Assembly: GCA_041663565.1 (NCBI GenBank)
Contig: JBAYMJ010000012.1
Span: 1-42,504, forward strand
DNA: 42,504 nucleotides
Direction of reading: 5' to 3'
Source: CAINOH01 sp041663565
Lineage (GTDB): Archaea; Micrarchaeota; Micrarchaeia; Norongarragalinales; CAINOH01
This document shows positions 33,135 to 41,300 of this stretch, one piece after another (the first letter of the stretch is position 1; each line of letters begins with the position of its first letter). Both the position numbers and the translations under genes were made by a program. The notes beneath the pieces are model-generated. The model made no database searches, was not told the origin of the DNA, and saw only the letters and a program-made list of their open reading frames with translations.

Positions 33135-34199
33135 ATGCTCCTTGACGCGCAGACTTTCGAACTCGTGCTTACTCCGGAGATTGCGCTGGGTTCGGTGCAG
33201 AAGGACCTCTCGCGCGCTGGCCACAAGAACATCGAGGTCCAGCAAATCAGGCTCTTCTACGAGCCGTACTGGATATTCACCTTCGACGTGGAGGGCGCGC
33301 AGCAGCCAATCAGCGGAAAGACCGCGCTCAATGCCTCGACCGGCGACGTCAACGAGTTCGTGCCGATGCTTTTGGACCGGCCGCTCAACAAGACAAAGAA
33401 CACCGCAGAGAACGCCGAGGCCGAAGTCGAGCCCACTTCGGTTGACCGCAAGGAAGTCGAGCGCGTGGCGCAGGCCAGGGTCGCTGCCCAGCTTGGAGTG
33501 AAGAAGGACCAGGTCTCGGTTTCCGCTTTCCAGAAGATTTACGTCCCATTCTACAGGATTTGGCTTTCCGTTGACGGCGCGCCCTACAAGGCCGAAGTCG
33601 ACGGCTGCCTTGGCGCCACCTTCGGGCTGGAGGGAGTGCCGCAGAAGCAGAAGGGGATGGACGAGGTCACCAAGGAGACCATCGAGAAGATGAAGTCGCC
33701 GTCGGGCTGGATTGACCTGATTGGCAGGACCGGGAGCGCAATAACCGGCGGGCTTACGGGCAAATCAGCGCCGATACCCGGGCTGGGAAAGGCTGGAATC
33801 TGGATCATCCTCGTTGCAATCATAGTCCTCGTGTTCGTGCTTGCCAACCCGCTTGGCGGGAAGTCGGCGATGAGCTGCCAGCTTGACGACGCGTTCTACA
33901 AGACCGACCTTAACCTGGTAGTTTACAAGTTCCAGACCATAGTGCCCGGCTACGGGGACGACGGAACCCGCTACGTGGACGGGACGTGCAAGTTCACCAC
34001 CAAGAACACTGCAGGCGAGCAGGTCTGCCCGCAGGTCTACCTGCGGCTTGACGGCGAGGACACTTTCCGCAAGAGCGCATCCGACCTGTGCGGGACAAAA
34101 GTCGCCTACAACGACTATGCGACGGTGAAGACGTTCCACATCGAGTGGGCTGATGACAGCATAAAGCACGCTTACGAGTTCATCGCAAAGCTCAGCTAG
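33135..34199 (+). CDS. One-pass membrane protein of unknown function (354 aa)
   Basis: I do not recognise a family. The first about 195 residues are soluble, with a strand-rich region (IEVQQIRLFYEPYWIFTF, VSVSAFQKIYVPFYRIW). A Gly/Pro-rich linker follows (TGGLTGKSAPIPGLGKAG), then one clear membrane helix (GIWIILVAIIVLVFVLA) near residues 218-236. The last about 115 residues contain four cysteines (SCQLDD, DGTCKF, EQVCPQ, SDLCGT) that could form disulphides outside the cell. The ATG at 33135 suits a TATA-like AATTAAAAG about 30 nt upstream. It is followed 53 nt later by thioredoxin reductase, which fits a cysteine-bearing extracellular domain only loosely. Confidence 0.75.
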   Translation: MLLDAQTFELVLTPEIALGSVQKDLSRAGHKNIEVQQIRLFYEPYWIFTFDVEGAQQPISGKTALNASTGDVNEFVPMLLDRPLNKTKNTAENAEAEVEPTSVDRKEVERVAQARVAAQLGVKKDQVSVSAFQKIYVPFYRIWLSVDGAPYKAEVDGCLGATFGLEGVPQKQKGMDEVTKETIEKMKSPSGWIDLIGRTGSAITGGLTGKSAPIPGLGKAGIWIILVAIIVLVFVLANPLGGKSAMSCQLDDAFYKTDLNLVVYKFQTIVPGYGDDGTRYVDGTCKFTTKNTAGEQVCPQVYLRLDGEDTFRKSASDLCGTKVAYNDYATVKTFHIEWADDSIKHAYEFIAKLS

Positions 34200-34252
34200 G
34201 CTGCGGCCCCCCGCCCGTTGCGCAGATTCACGTTTTTTGAAGGTGTTTTGGA

Positions 34253-35188
34253 ATGGCAAAGACTTATGACGTAATAATCATCGGCGGCGGCCCGGCCGGC
34301 CTCTCGGCCGGAATCTACGCAAAGCGCTTCGGCCTGGAGCCGCTTGTCATCGTAAAGGAGACAGGCGGGCTCGTGGCAACCGCGCCGCTTTTGGAGAACT
34401 GGCCCGGGGAAAAGTCCATCACCGGATTCAAGCTATCCCAGAAAATGGAAAAGCAGGCAAGAAAGCTCAAGGTAAAGATAGTGGTTGACTCGGTCGAGAA
34501 GGCGGCAGTAGGCGCGAACGGCAGGAAGTTCGAGGTGCAGGCAGTTGAGAAGGGCTATTCGTCGCGCGCGCTCATCCTCGCAACGGGCACCAAGCACAAG
34601 CACCTTGGCGTGCCGGGGGAGAGCGAGTTCGAAGGCAAGGGAGTGAGCTACTGCGCCACTTGCGACGGCCCGCTCTTTACGGGAAAGGCCGTTGCAGTGG
34701 TGGGCGGGGGCGACTCTGCGGTCAAGACCGCGCTCCTTCTCGCGGGGATGGCTTCGAAGGTCTACTTGATTTACCGGGGCGGCGCGCTCAAGTGCGACGC
34801 GTTCAACAGAGACAGCGTGTGTTCCCACGATAAAGTCAAGGTAATCTACGAGACCAACATCACCAAAATCACCGGGGAAAAGATGGTAAGCAAAATCGAG
34901 CTGGACAAGCCGTTCGAGGGCTCGGACAGCCTTGCGGTGCAGGGAGTGTTCATATCGGTGGGCCACGTGCCCAGCTCCGAGCTTGCGGTTGACCTTGGCG
35001 CGACAGTAAACGACAAGGGCGAGGTAATAGTGGACAAGGTCGGAAAGACCGCCGTTCCCGGGCTTTTTGCTGCAGGCGACGTCACCGACTTCGGGTTCCG
35101 GCAGGCCATAACCGCAGCAGCCCAGGGCGCGACCGCGGCGCACGAGGCGTACTCGTACGTCTCGCGGCTGGATGCGGAGAAAAAATAG
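34253..35188 (+). CDS. trxB: Thioredoxin reductase (FAD/NAD(P)H, CxxC)
   Basis: This 311-aa low-molecular-weight thioredoxin reductase has the FAD-binding loop IIIGGGPAGLSAG, the redox-active CATC (C134, C137), the NAD(P)H loop AVVGGGDSAVKTALLL and the C-terminal FAD motif GLFAAGDVTDF. It reduces thioredoxin or a glutaredoxin-like partner. The residues after the NAD(P)H loop are IYRGG rather than the HRRxxxR typical of NADPH enzymes, so cofactor preference is open. The ATG is preceded by GAAGGTG. The guaA start follows 79 nt after the stop. Confidence 0.92.
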   Translation: MAKTYDVIIIGGGPAGLSAGIYAKRFGLEPLVIVKETGGLVATAPLLENWPGEKSITGFKLSQKMEKQARKLKVKIVVDSVEKAAVGANGRKFEVQAVEKGYSSRALILATGTKHKHLGVPGESEFEGKGVSYCATCDGPLFTGKAVAVVGGGDSAVKTALLLAGMASKVYLIYRGGALKCDAFNRDSVCSHDKVKVIYETNITKITGEKMVSKIELDKPFEGSDSLAVQGVFISVGHVPSSELAVDLGATVNDKGEVIVDKVGKTAVPGLFAAGDVTDFGFRQAITAAAQGATAAHEAYSYVSRLDAEKK

Positions 35189-35267
35189 GCTGGAAGCCCT
35201 TGCCCCGGCCCGATGCCGCTCCGGCTTAATTCTCAAGGATTTTATTCCTTTTCTGCGCAGATATCTT

Positions 35268-36815
35268 ATGGCAATACTCGTTCTCAACTTCGGCGGCCAG
35301 TTCTGCCACCTCATCGCCAGGCGCATACGCGAGCTTGGCGTCAAGTCCGAAATCATACCATTCGACCTTCCAATTGACCAGATAAAGGCGATGAAACCGG
35401 AAGGAATCATCCTTTCAGGCGGGCCTTCAAGCGTCTACGAGAAAGAATCTCCCCACCCGGACCACAAGGTGTTCTCGCTCGGAGTGCCCATCCTTGGAAT
35501 CTGCTACGGGATGCAGCTTCTTGCCTTCGAGCTCGGCGGGAAGGTCGAGCCGGGCAAGGTGCGCGAGTTCGGCAGGCAGAAAATCACCATCACCGACCCC
35601 AAGTGCGAACTCTTCGAGGGCCTTGACAAGGAGCAGACCGTGTGGTTCTCCCACGGCGACAAGGTGACCAAGCTCCCCGCAGGCTTTGTTGAGTCCGCGT
35701 CAAGCGTGGACGGCATCCTTGCGGGGATGTACGACCCAAAGCGCAACTTTTACGCAATCCAGTTCCACCCCGAGGTGGCGCATACCGAGAAGGGCACCGA
35801 GGTGCTATCCAACTTCGCGTTCAAGGCCTGCAAGGCCAGGAAGGACTACGACCCGAAGGCGCGCGGCCAGGCGCTCATCAGCTTCTACAAGAAGGAAATC
35901 GGCCAGAAGAAGGTGCTGATGGCGGTAAGCGGCGGGGTGGACTCGTTCGTTGCGGCCACTCTTTTGCACAAGGCCATTGGCGACAACCTCTACCTGATTT
36001 TCGTGGACCACGGGCTTTTGCGCGAGAACGAGGCCGAGGAAGTGCACAAGAGCCTGCAGGCCATCGGGTTTAACGAGAAGAACTACAAGCTCGTGAACGC
36101 TTCCAAGCAGTTCCTCTCAAAGCTTGCGGGAGTCTCCGACCCCGAGGAGAAGCGCAAGATTGTGGGCCACGAGTTCATCGCGGTGTTCGAGGAGCACGCG
36201 CTAAAGCTCGGCAAGGAAGTCGGAATCACCTACCTTGCCCAGGGCACCATTTATCCTGACAGGGTGGAGTCTGCCGGCATCTCAAGCAAGGCAACTGACA
36301 AAATCAAGAGCCACCACAACCTCACGCTTCCCGAGAAGATGAACTTGAAGATTATCGAGCCGCTTGCCGAGTTCTACAAGGACGAGGTGCGCGAAATCGG
36401 CAAATCACTCGGCGTGCCCCAGTCGGTGCTTTCAAGGCACCCGTTCCCAGGACCCGGACTATGCGTTCGCGTTCTTGGCGAGATTGACCCGCAGAAGCTC
36501 GAGCTCTTGCGAAAGGCCGACGCCATCTTCATCCAGGAGCTCAAGGAATCAGGCTACTACGACAAGGTCTGGCAGGCATTTGCAGCGCTGCTGCCGGTCA
36601 AGGCAGTTGGCGTGAAGGGAGACGCGCGCTGCTACGAGTACATAGTCGCGCTCCGGGCTGTAAACTCCATTGACGGGATGACTGCGGACTGGTCCAAGCT
36701 GCCCCACTGGCTGCTTGAGAAGGTCTCCTCCCGCATCATGAACGAGATACGCGGCATCGGCCGGGTCGTTTATGACGTGAGCCAGAAACCGCCGGCCACT
36801 ATTGAATATGAATGA
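35268..36815 (+). CDS. guaA: GMP synthase, single-chain (glutamine-hydrolysing)
   Basis: This 515-aa enzyme converts XMP to GMP. A class I glutamine amidotransferase domain comes first (nucleophile C79 in GICYGMQL, with H167 and E169 in FHPEVAH). The N-type ATP pyrophosphatase domain has the P-loop SGGVDS (221-226), and the C-terminal dimerisation domain ends in TIEYE. Many archaea split GuaA into two proteins; here it is the fused form. ATG 35268 is chosen because MAILVLNFGGQ is the family start and a TATA-like ATTTTATTC lies about 30 nt upstream. The last ten codons exist twice: the copy used by the gene is followed by a 43-nt core and then the native copy, with only synonymous differences. 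Confidence 0.95.
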   Translation: MAILVLNFGGQFCHLIARRIRELGVKSEIIPFDLPIDQIKAMKPEGIILSGGPSSVYEKESPHPDHKVFSLGVPILGICYGMQLLAFELGGKVEPGKVREFGRQKITITDPKCELFEGLDKEQTVWFSHGDKVTKLPAGFVESASSVDGILAGMYDPKRNFYAIQFHPEVAHTEKGTEVLSNFAFKACKARKDYDPKARGQALISFYKKEIGQKKVLMAVSGGVDSFVAATLLHKAIGDNLYLIFVDHGLLRENEAEEVHKSLQAIGFNEKNYKLVNASKQFLSKLAGVSDPEEKRKIVGHEFIAVFEEHALKLGKEVGITYLAQGTIYPDRVESAGISSKATDKIKSHHNLTLPEKMNLKIIEPLAEFYKDEVREIGKSLGVPQSVLSRHPFPGPGLCVRVLGEIDPQKLELLRKADAIFIQELKESGYYDKVWQAFAALLPVKAVGVKGDARCYEYIVALRAVNSIDGMTADWSKLPHWLLEKVSSRIMNEIRGIGRVVYDVSQKPPATIEYE

Positions 36816-36871
36816 GCCTGAAAAGGGAGGTGGGTTTCCATAGGGGGAACCGCCAGGTTCACCCTTGGAGA
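36783..36871 (+). mobile_element. Small insertion: recoded guaA tail plus 43-nt core
   Basis: This is the same architecture as at top6A. A recoded copy of the gene end (10 codons, TGA, and nine bases beyond the stop, GCCTGAAAA) is followed by the core 36824-36866 with the shared blocks AGGGAGGTGGGTT, GGGGGAACCGC and AGGTTCACCCTT. A five-base spacer comes next, and the native tail resumes at a CAG codon. The core differs from the top6A one by small indels, which lie mainly in predicted loops, and the paired arms AAGGG/CCCTT and GAACC/GGTTC are kept. There is no protein-coding gene for mobility in or near it. Confidence 0.6.
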
Positions 36872-36904
36872 CAGAAGCCTCCCGCGACAATAGAATACGA
36901 ATGA
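36812..36904 (+). CDS. 30-aa relay ORF across the guaA insertion
   Basis: The duplicated ATGA at the guaA stop opens a frame that crosses the core (MSLKREVGFHRGN, then RQVHPW) and enters the native tail in its own frame, ending at the second ATGA. Ribosomes finishing guaA could therefore reinitiate, translate this ORF and be delivered to the start of the 59-aa gene at 36901. Whether the peptide itself matters is unknown; it may only preserve translational coupling. The matching frame in the top6A core also reads QVHP but has no start there. Confidence 0.3.
   Translation: MSLKREVGFHRGNRQVHPWRQKPPATIEYE
36872..36904 (+). pseudogene. Displaced native 3' tail of guaA
   Basis: Ten codons and TGA encode the same C-terminus as intact guaA (QKPPATIEYE). 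Seven of the ten codons differ from copy 1, all at the third position and all synonymous. The TGA overlaps the ATG of the 59-aa gene (ATGA), which shows this was the original operon junction. Confidence 0.65.
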
Positions 36905-37080
36905 GCCTGAAAAAACAAATTGAAACCAGCAGAGCCCGCCATAAAAAAATTTCGCAGGTAATCTCAGCCAAGGGCAGGGTTGAATACAGCACCGAAATGC
37001 CATCGCAAAAACAGGCACTAAACGTGACATTGCAGGCCGAAAGAAGCTACAAGTGGGCAAGGCAAGCAACCACTAAGTAA
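36901..37080 (+). CDS. Small basic hypothetical protein (59 aa)
   Basis: I do not recognise this protein. It is short and lysine/arginine-rich (MSLKKQIETSRARHKKISQ, ending YKWARQATTK), without a membrane segment, and might contact nucleic acid or ribosomes. Its ATG overlaps the stop of the displaced guaA tail as ATGA, the sign of a translationally coupled gene behind guaA before the insertion. A longer in-frame start at 36865 lies inside the inserted core and is not used here. Confidence 0.55.
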   Translation: MSLKKQIETSRARHKKISQVISAKGRVEYSTEMPSQKQALNVTLQAERSYKWARQATTK

Positions 37081-37088
37081 CAAACAAC

Positions 37089-37104
37089 CGGACTGAACAG
37101 TCCG
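37089..37104 (+). terminator. Short perfect hairpin after the 59-aa gene
   Basis: CGGACT and AGTCCG form a 6-bp stem around a GAAC tetraloop, 9 nt after the stop. No T-tract follows directly, so it may be a 3'-end stabiliser or a protein site rather than a true terminator. It abuts the larger palindrome that covers the fic promoter. Confidence 0.3.
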
Positions 37105-37147
37105 TTAACCCCACAAAAACAAACTTAATATAGTTTGTGGGGTTAAC
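37104..37147. promoter_or_regulatory. Palindrome enclosing the fic promoter (operator candidate)
   Basis: Two perfect 14-nt arms, GTTAACCCCACAAA (37104-37117) and TTTGTGGGGTTAAC (37134-37147), flank a TATA-like TTAATATA at about 37125-37132. The expected transcription start is near 37150-37155, at the fic ATG. A dimeric DNA-binding protein bound to both arms would close the promoter. No obvious repressor gene is adjacent, but the Fic protein has a basic N-terminal segment. Confidence 0.5.
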
Positions 37148-37154
37148 TAATGGT

Positions 37155-38099
37155 ATGGCTTACCTGTCACGCAAGAGGATAAAGGGCAACGACTACCTCT
37201 ACGCAGTACGCTCCTTCCGCCTGCCTGACGGCAAGACGGCCAAGATAAGCAAAAGGGTAGCAGACGCAAAGGAAGCCAAAGGCCTTGACGGGTTCTTCGA
37301 CAAGAGGCAGTCGGAAGTGCTGGCGGCACACATGAAAAAAAGCTATTCGCCCATGAAATTGCGCGACCCAAAGGCGCTTGAAAAGATAGAGCTTATGAGC
37401 CTCGAATACCGGCGCATACTGTCCAAGCTATCCCAAAACCAGGCAAGGGACCTGTTCGACCGCTTTACCGCAAACTTCACCTACGAGTCGAACGCCCTTG
37501 AAGGCAACTCGCTTACGCTGAAGGAGGTCGCAATAGTCATCCACGAGAACAAGTCGATACCCGGCAAGGACCTGCGGGAGATTTACGAGACGAAAAACTC
37601 CCGGAAAGTAGTTGACATGATACTTAAGAAACGCTTCCGCATCAGGGAGCCGGACGTGCTGAAGATGCACTCGATGCTCGTCCAAAACATGGACATCCCG
37701 GCAGGATACAAAAAGTTCCCGAATTACCTGCACGGCCGCCAGCTTGTGACCACCCCGCCGGAGAAAGTGCCGGAAGCGATGAAGGAACTTTTCCGGTGGT
37801 TTGAAAAGAACAGGCGCACAACCCACCCCCTTAAGCTCGCCGCAGGCCTTCACGGCCGGTTCGAACAAATCCGCCCGTTCGAAGACGGCAACGGCCGCGT
37901 GGGCCGGTTCATGGTGAACGTTATATTGGCGAATGCAAACTACCCTCCGCTCATAATCCGCAAGACACAACGCCTGTCGTACTTTAACGCCCTTTCCGAC
38001 TTTGACGAAGGCAGGACCGGCACACTCGGCGAGTTTTTGTACCATCGATTCTGCGAGACCAACGAAAAATTCTTCAAAATATACGTCAAATACCTCTGA
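37155..38099 (+). CDS. Fic-domain protein with self-inhibitory motif and altered catalytic His
   Basis: This 314-aa Fic/DOC-superfamily protein belongs to a family that transfers AMP or another phosphate-containing group to protein hydroxyls. A basic N-terminal segment (MAYLSRKRIKGNDYLYAVRS) precedes a class II inhibitory helix, SNALEGN (S112-N118, matching [S/T]xxxE[G/N]). A flap follows (YLHGRQLVTTPPEKVPEAM), then the Fic core IRPFEDGNGRVGR (about 239-251). In the canonical core the residue before PF is the catalytic histidine; here it is R240, coded by CGC, one base from CAC. The enzyme may be inactive, altered, or regulatory. ATG 37155 is preferred; a GTG at 37137 lies inside the palindrome. 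Confidence 0.88.
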   Translation: MAYLSRKRIKGNDYLYAVRSFRLPDGKTAKISKRVADAKEAKGLDGFFDKRQSEVLAAHMKKSYSPMKLRDPKALEKIELMSLEYRRILSKLSQNQARDLFDRFTANFTYESNALEGNSLTLKEVAIVIHENKSIPGKDLREIYETKNSRKVVDMILKKRFRIREPDVLKMHSMLVQNMDIPAGYKKFPNYLHGRQLVTTPPEKVPEAMKELFRWFEKNRRTTHPLKLAAGLHGRFEQIRPFEDGNGRVGRFMVNVILANANYPPLIIRKTQRLSYFNALSDFDEGRTGTLGEFLYHRFCETNEKFFKIYVKYL

Positions 38100-38110
38100 A
38101 GAGTGAGACG

Positions 38111-38227
38111 ATGAAACCACGCGGCAGACACACGACAAAAAGGAGCGATAATGCGTTTGGAAGCGACAAATGGCTTTCAAGACGGCCAAAAAGGGACGTC
38201 AGGAATCATGAAGGCCGCGACGCCTGA
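38111..38227 (+). CDS. Possible 38-aa basic peptide after fic
   Basis: A short ORF starts 11 nt after the fic stop, with GAGTGAG just upstream of the ATG. The product is highly charged (MKPRGRHTTKRSDNAFGSDK, with many Arg, Lys and Asp later) and has no known motif. It does not carry a VbhA-type inhibitory motif, so it is not a recognisable Fic antitoxin. It may be a chance ORF. Confidence 0.25.
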   Translation: MKPRGRHTTKRSDNAFGSDKWLSRRPKRDVRNHEGRDA

Positions 38228-38370
38228 CGCAATCCACCCCCGATTTGCTCATCAACCTTTAAGAATCCGCCCGCCTTGATTTAAGAGGTAAATAGCGTCC
38301 GCGATAAGGGAGGCTGGCAGGCCTTTTGGGCGCTGTGGCCGCAGCGCGGTCAATTGGTGGGTTCAAGGAT

Positions 38371-41300
38371 TTGGGTAAGAGCAACTTTCGCATAGCCCCC
38401 AAGAGGGGCCAGGGCAGCACCGAGTACCTAGTGGTGATTGGAGCGGTGCTTGCAATAGCCTTGATAGTCGTGACGCTGCTCTCATCCGGCTTCAACGCGG
38501 GCCCGAACAAGGCCGAGTCGGACGCGTACTGGACTTCGTTGACCCCGATAGCGATACACTCCTCAAAGGCCGTCGGCGGCAACCTCGTGCTTGCGCTTCA
38601 GAACACCGGAAACGAACGCATCTGGCTTACCGGCATCCGCATAGGCCCGAACAGCCTCGACCTTCGCACATACCTTTCCGACAACAGCTATGGCGAATCC
38701 TACTGCGACAACTCGACCGGGACGCCCGCCTGCGACATCTACCTTCAGGTAGGAAAACAGGCCTACGTCACCGGCCAGTACGTCGAGCAATGCGCCGGAA
38801 AACAGTACCTTGAACTTGACAACATAACCCTGGCCTACCGCACGCGCTCGATTTCGGGTTTTGAAATCAAGGGCACGCACGCGCTGGTCGTGCCTTGCGC
38901 CGCCGACAACCTCACCGTAACGACGCCGTACCCAAGCCCCTCACCCAGCCCGTCACCTTCGCCGTCCCCCAGTCCGGCCCCGTTTGCGACGCTTTCCGGT
39001 TGGGTAAGGGACACCACGGGAACGGGCATCGCGGGCGCGACAGTGAACCTCACCAACTCGACCGCACCGCAGTACAACACTACTAATGCATCCGGCTATT
39101 ACTCGCTGAACGTCTCTCTCGGAGGCCAAAGCGCGACCTTTGCTGCCAACGCGAGCGCGGGAACCGCATACAACTACTCGACAGCAACTGTTGTCCTTTC
39201 CGCGGGCGGCTTGACAAGCCAAGACTTCGTACTCGGCCTCCAGTCGGTAATCCTTTTCCTGCCGCCCACGCCGGACAACGGTTCGACGGTTTACATAAAC
39301 AACATCACCATCAACGCGAGCATCCAGAACACGACCGCACCGACGCAGATGGTGTTCAACTGGGCCGGCACCAACTACACCATGTACAACGACTCCCTCG
39401 TGCTCGCGTACAACTTCGACGACGTTCCCGCAATAGGGGACACGGCGGAAAAAGTGGTGGACACTTCCAGGTATGGCAACAACGGGACGATTTATGGGAA
39501 CACGCAGCTATTGCTGCACTTTGACGAGAACACCGGAAGCGTGGCGTACGACGAATCCGTTTACCGCAACAACGGCACGTGCTACAACATGACCGGCGGC
39601 TCCGGAATCACCAACTGCAGCTGGGTTTCAGGCAAGAGCGGCACGGGAATCCAGTTCGACGGGGTGGACGACTACGTCAATGCGGGAAACAATACTAATG
39701 TGAACATTAATGGCGCAATGACTTTGGAAGCTTGGATAAGGCCGTCAAACTGGTACGACAACTGGTTTGAGGGAATAATCTCGAAAGACAAGGGCACGTC
39801 AGACCACGACCAATACCGCATAGGGAAAATGGGCGGATACTATGGCCGCATCAACGGCAACTTAGCATTTACGTACGTATTCAACTCTACTTGGATAGAC
39901 GTGCTGGAAACGACTAACGTAGCTTTCTCAAACAACGTCTGGTATCAATTGGTGGTAGTAGCGGACGTACCGAACAACAAGGTCAGGTTCTACCGCAACG
40001 GCGCGTTGCTCAGCGAAGTAAGCAACAACTTCACTCTAAACCCCATTTCGTTGGGTAACGGAAGCGTCTACATAGGCACAAGCACGCCCGCGCTCGCGAG
40101 AGGTACGTACAACATTCCTTTCAACGGCTCGATAGACGAGGTCGGAATCTACAGCCGCTCCCTCTCCGCAACCGAGGTCCTTTCGCACTACAACGCGGGC
40201 AAGGCGCACCACGCGGATTGGGACGCGAACGGGACGTGGGGCTCGGCGATGAGGTTCGACGGAGTGGATGATTATGCCAGTGCAACAAATATTTCTTTAT
40301 CAAGTTACGCAGTTGAGGCTTGGATTAAGGAAACCCCGGGTGTGACTGGAGAACGGCGCATAGTTTCTAACGGGGGCTTTGGAAATCACAATGGTGCCGT
40401 TGATTTTCTAGTAGATAGCAATAGGAAACTCGTAATATTGAACCAGGATGGAAGCACCCAACGAGTTTACCGTTCTGTACCAACAATTACTTCGGGTGTT
40501 TGGACCCATGCTGTTGCTACCTTTAGTACAAGCAATCAGCTTGCGCATTTGTACCTAAACGGGGTGGAGGTCGCTGGTGCTTATGATTCCGGTTCAAATC
40601 TTACTGTTCCAAATCAGAATCCGTCGTATACTTATGAAGTTGGTCGAACTGGTGGGGGAATAGCAACTTCGTATTTCAGCGGCTCAATCGACGAGGTGCG
40701 AATATGGAACCGCTCGCTCTCCGCAGCCGAGATACAGCAGCAGTACTACAGCAACCTCGCAAAGTATGACACGAACAAGTGGCTCTTCACAAGCAACCTG
40801 TCCGGAACCGCGGGCGCCAACTACACTTGCCAGCTCTTCGCCGCGTCCGCAAACGGCACGCAGTATGCAAGCCTGGTGCGCAGCTTCGCGGTCAACGGCA
40901 CCGCAGGGAGCGCGGGCATACAGTTCCTGCCGCCCACGCCCGACAACGGCGCTACAGTGTACATAAGCAACATAACCCTCAACGCGACCGCGCAGGTGCC
41001 GGCTCTGGGCCAGTTCGTGCTCAACTGGAACGGCGCGAACACCACATTCTACAACGACTCCCTCGTGCTCGCCTACAACTTCGACGACGTTCCTGCAATA
41101 GGCGAGTCTGCAAGCAAAGCGGTTGACGTATCAAGGTACGGAAACAACGGCACCATATACGGCAACACCGTAGCCCTGCTGCACATGGACGAGAACGCGG
41201 GTTCGGTGGCTTACGACGAAGGCAGGCTTGGCAACAACGGCACGTGCTACAACATGAGCGGCGGCTCCGGAATCACCAACTGCAGCTGGGTTTCCGGAAA

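Noticed and set aside
38111..38227. 38-aa ORF as a Fic antitoxin
   Set aside because: It has no [S/T]xxxE[G/N] inhibitory motif, and the Fic protein already contains one, so an antitoxin role is unsupported.
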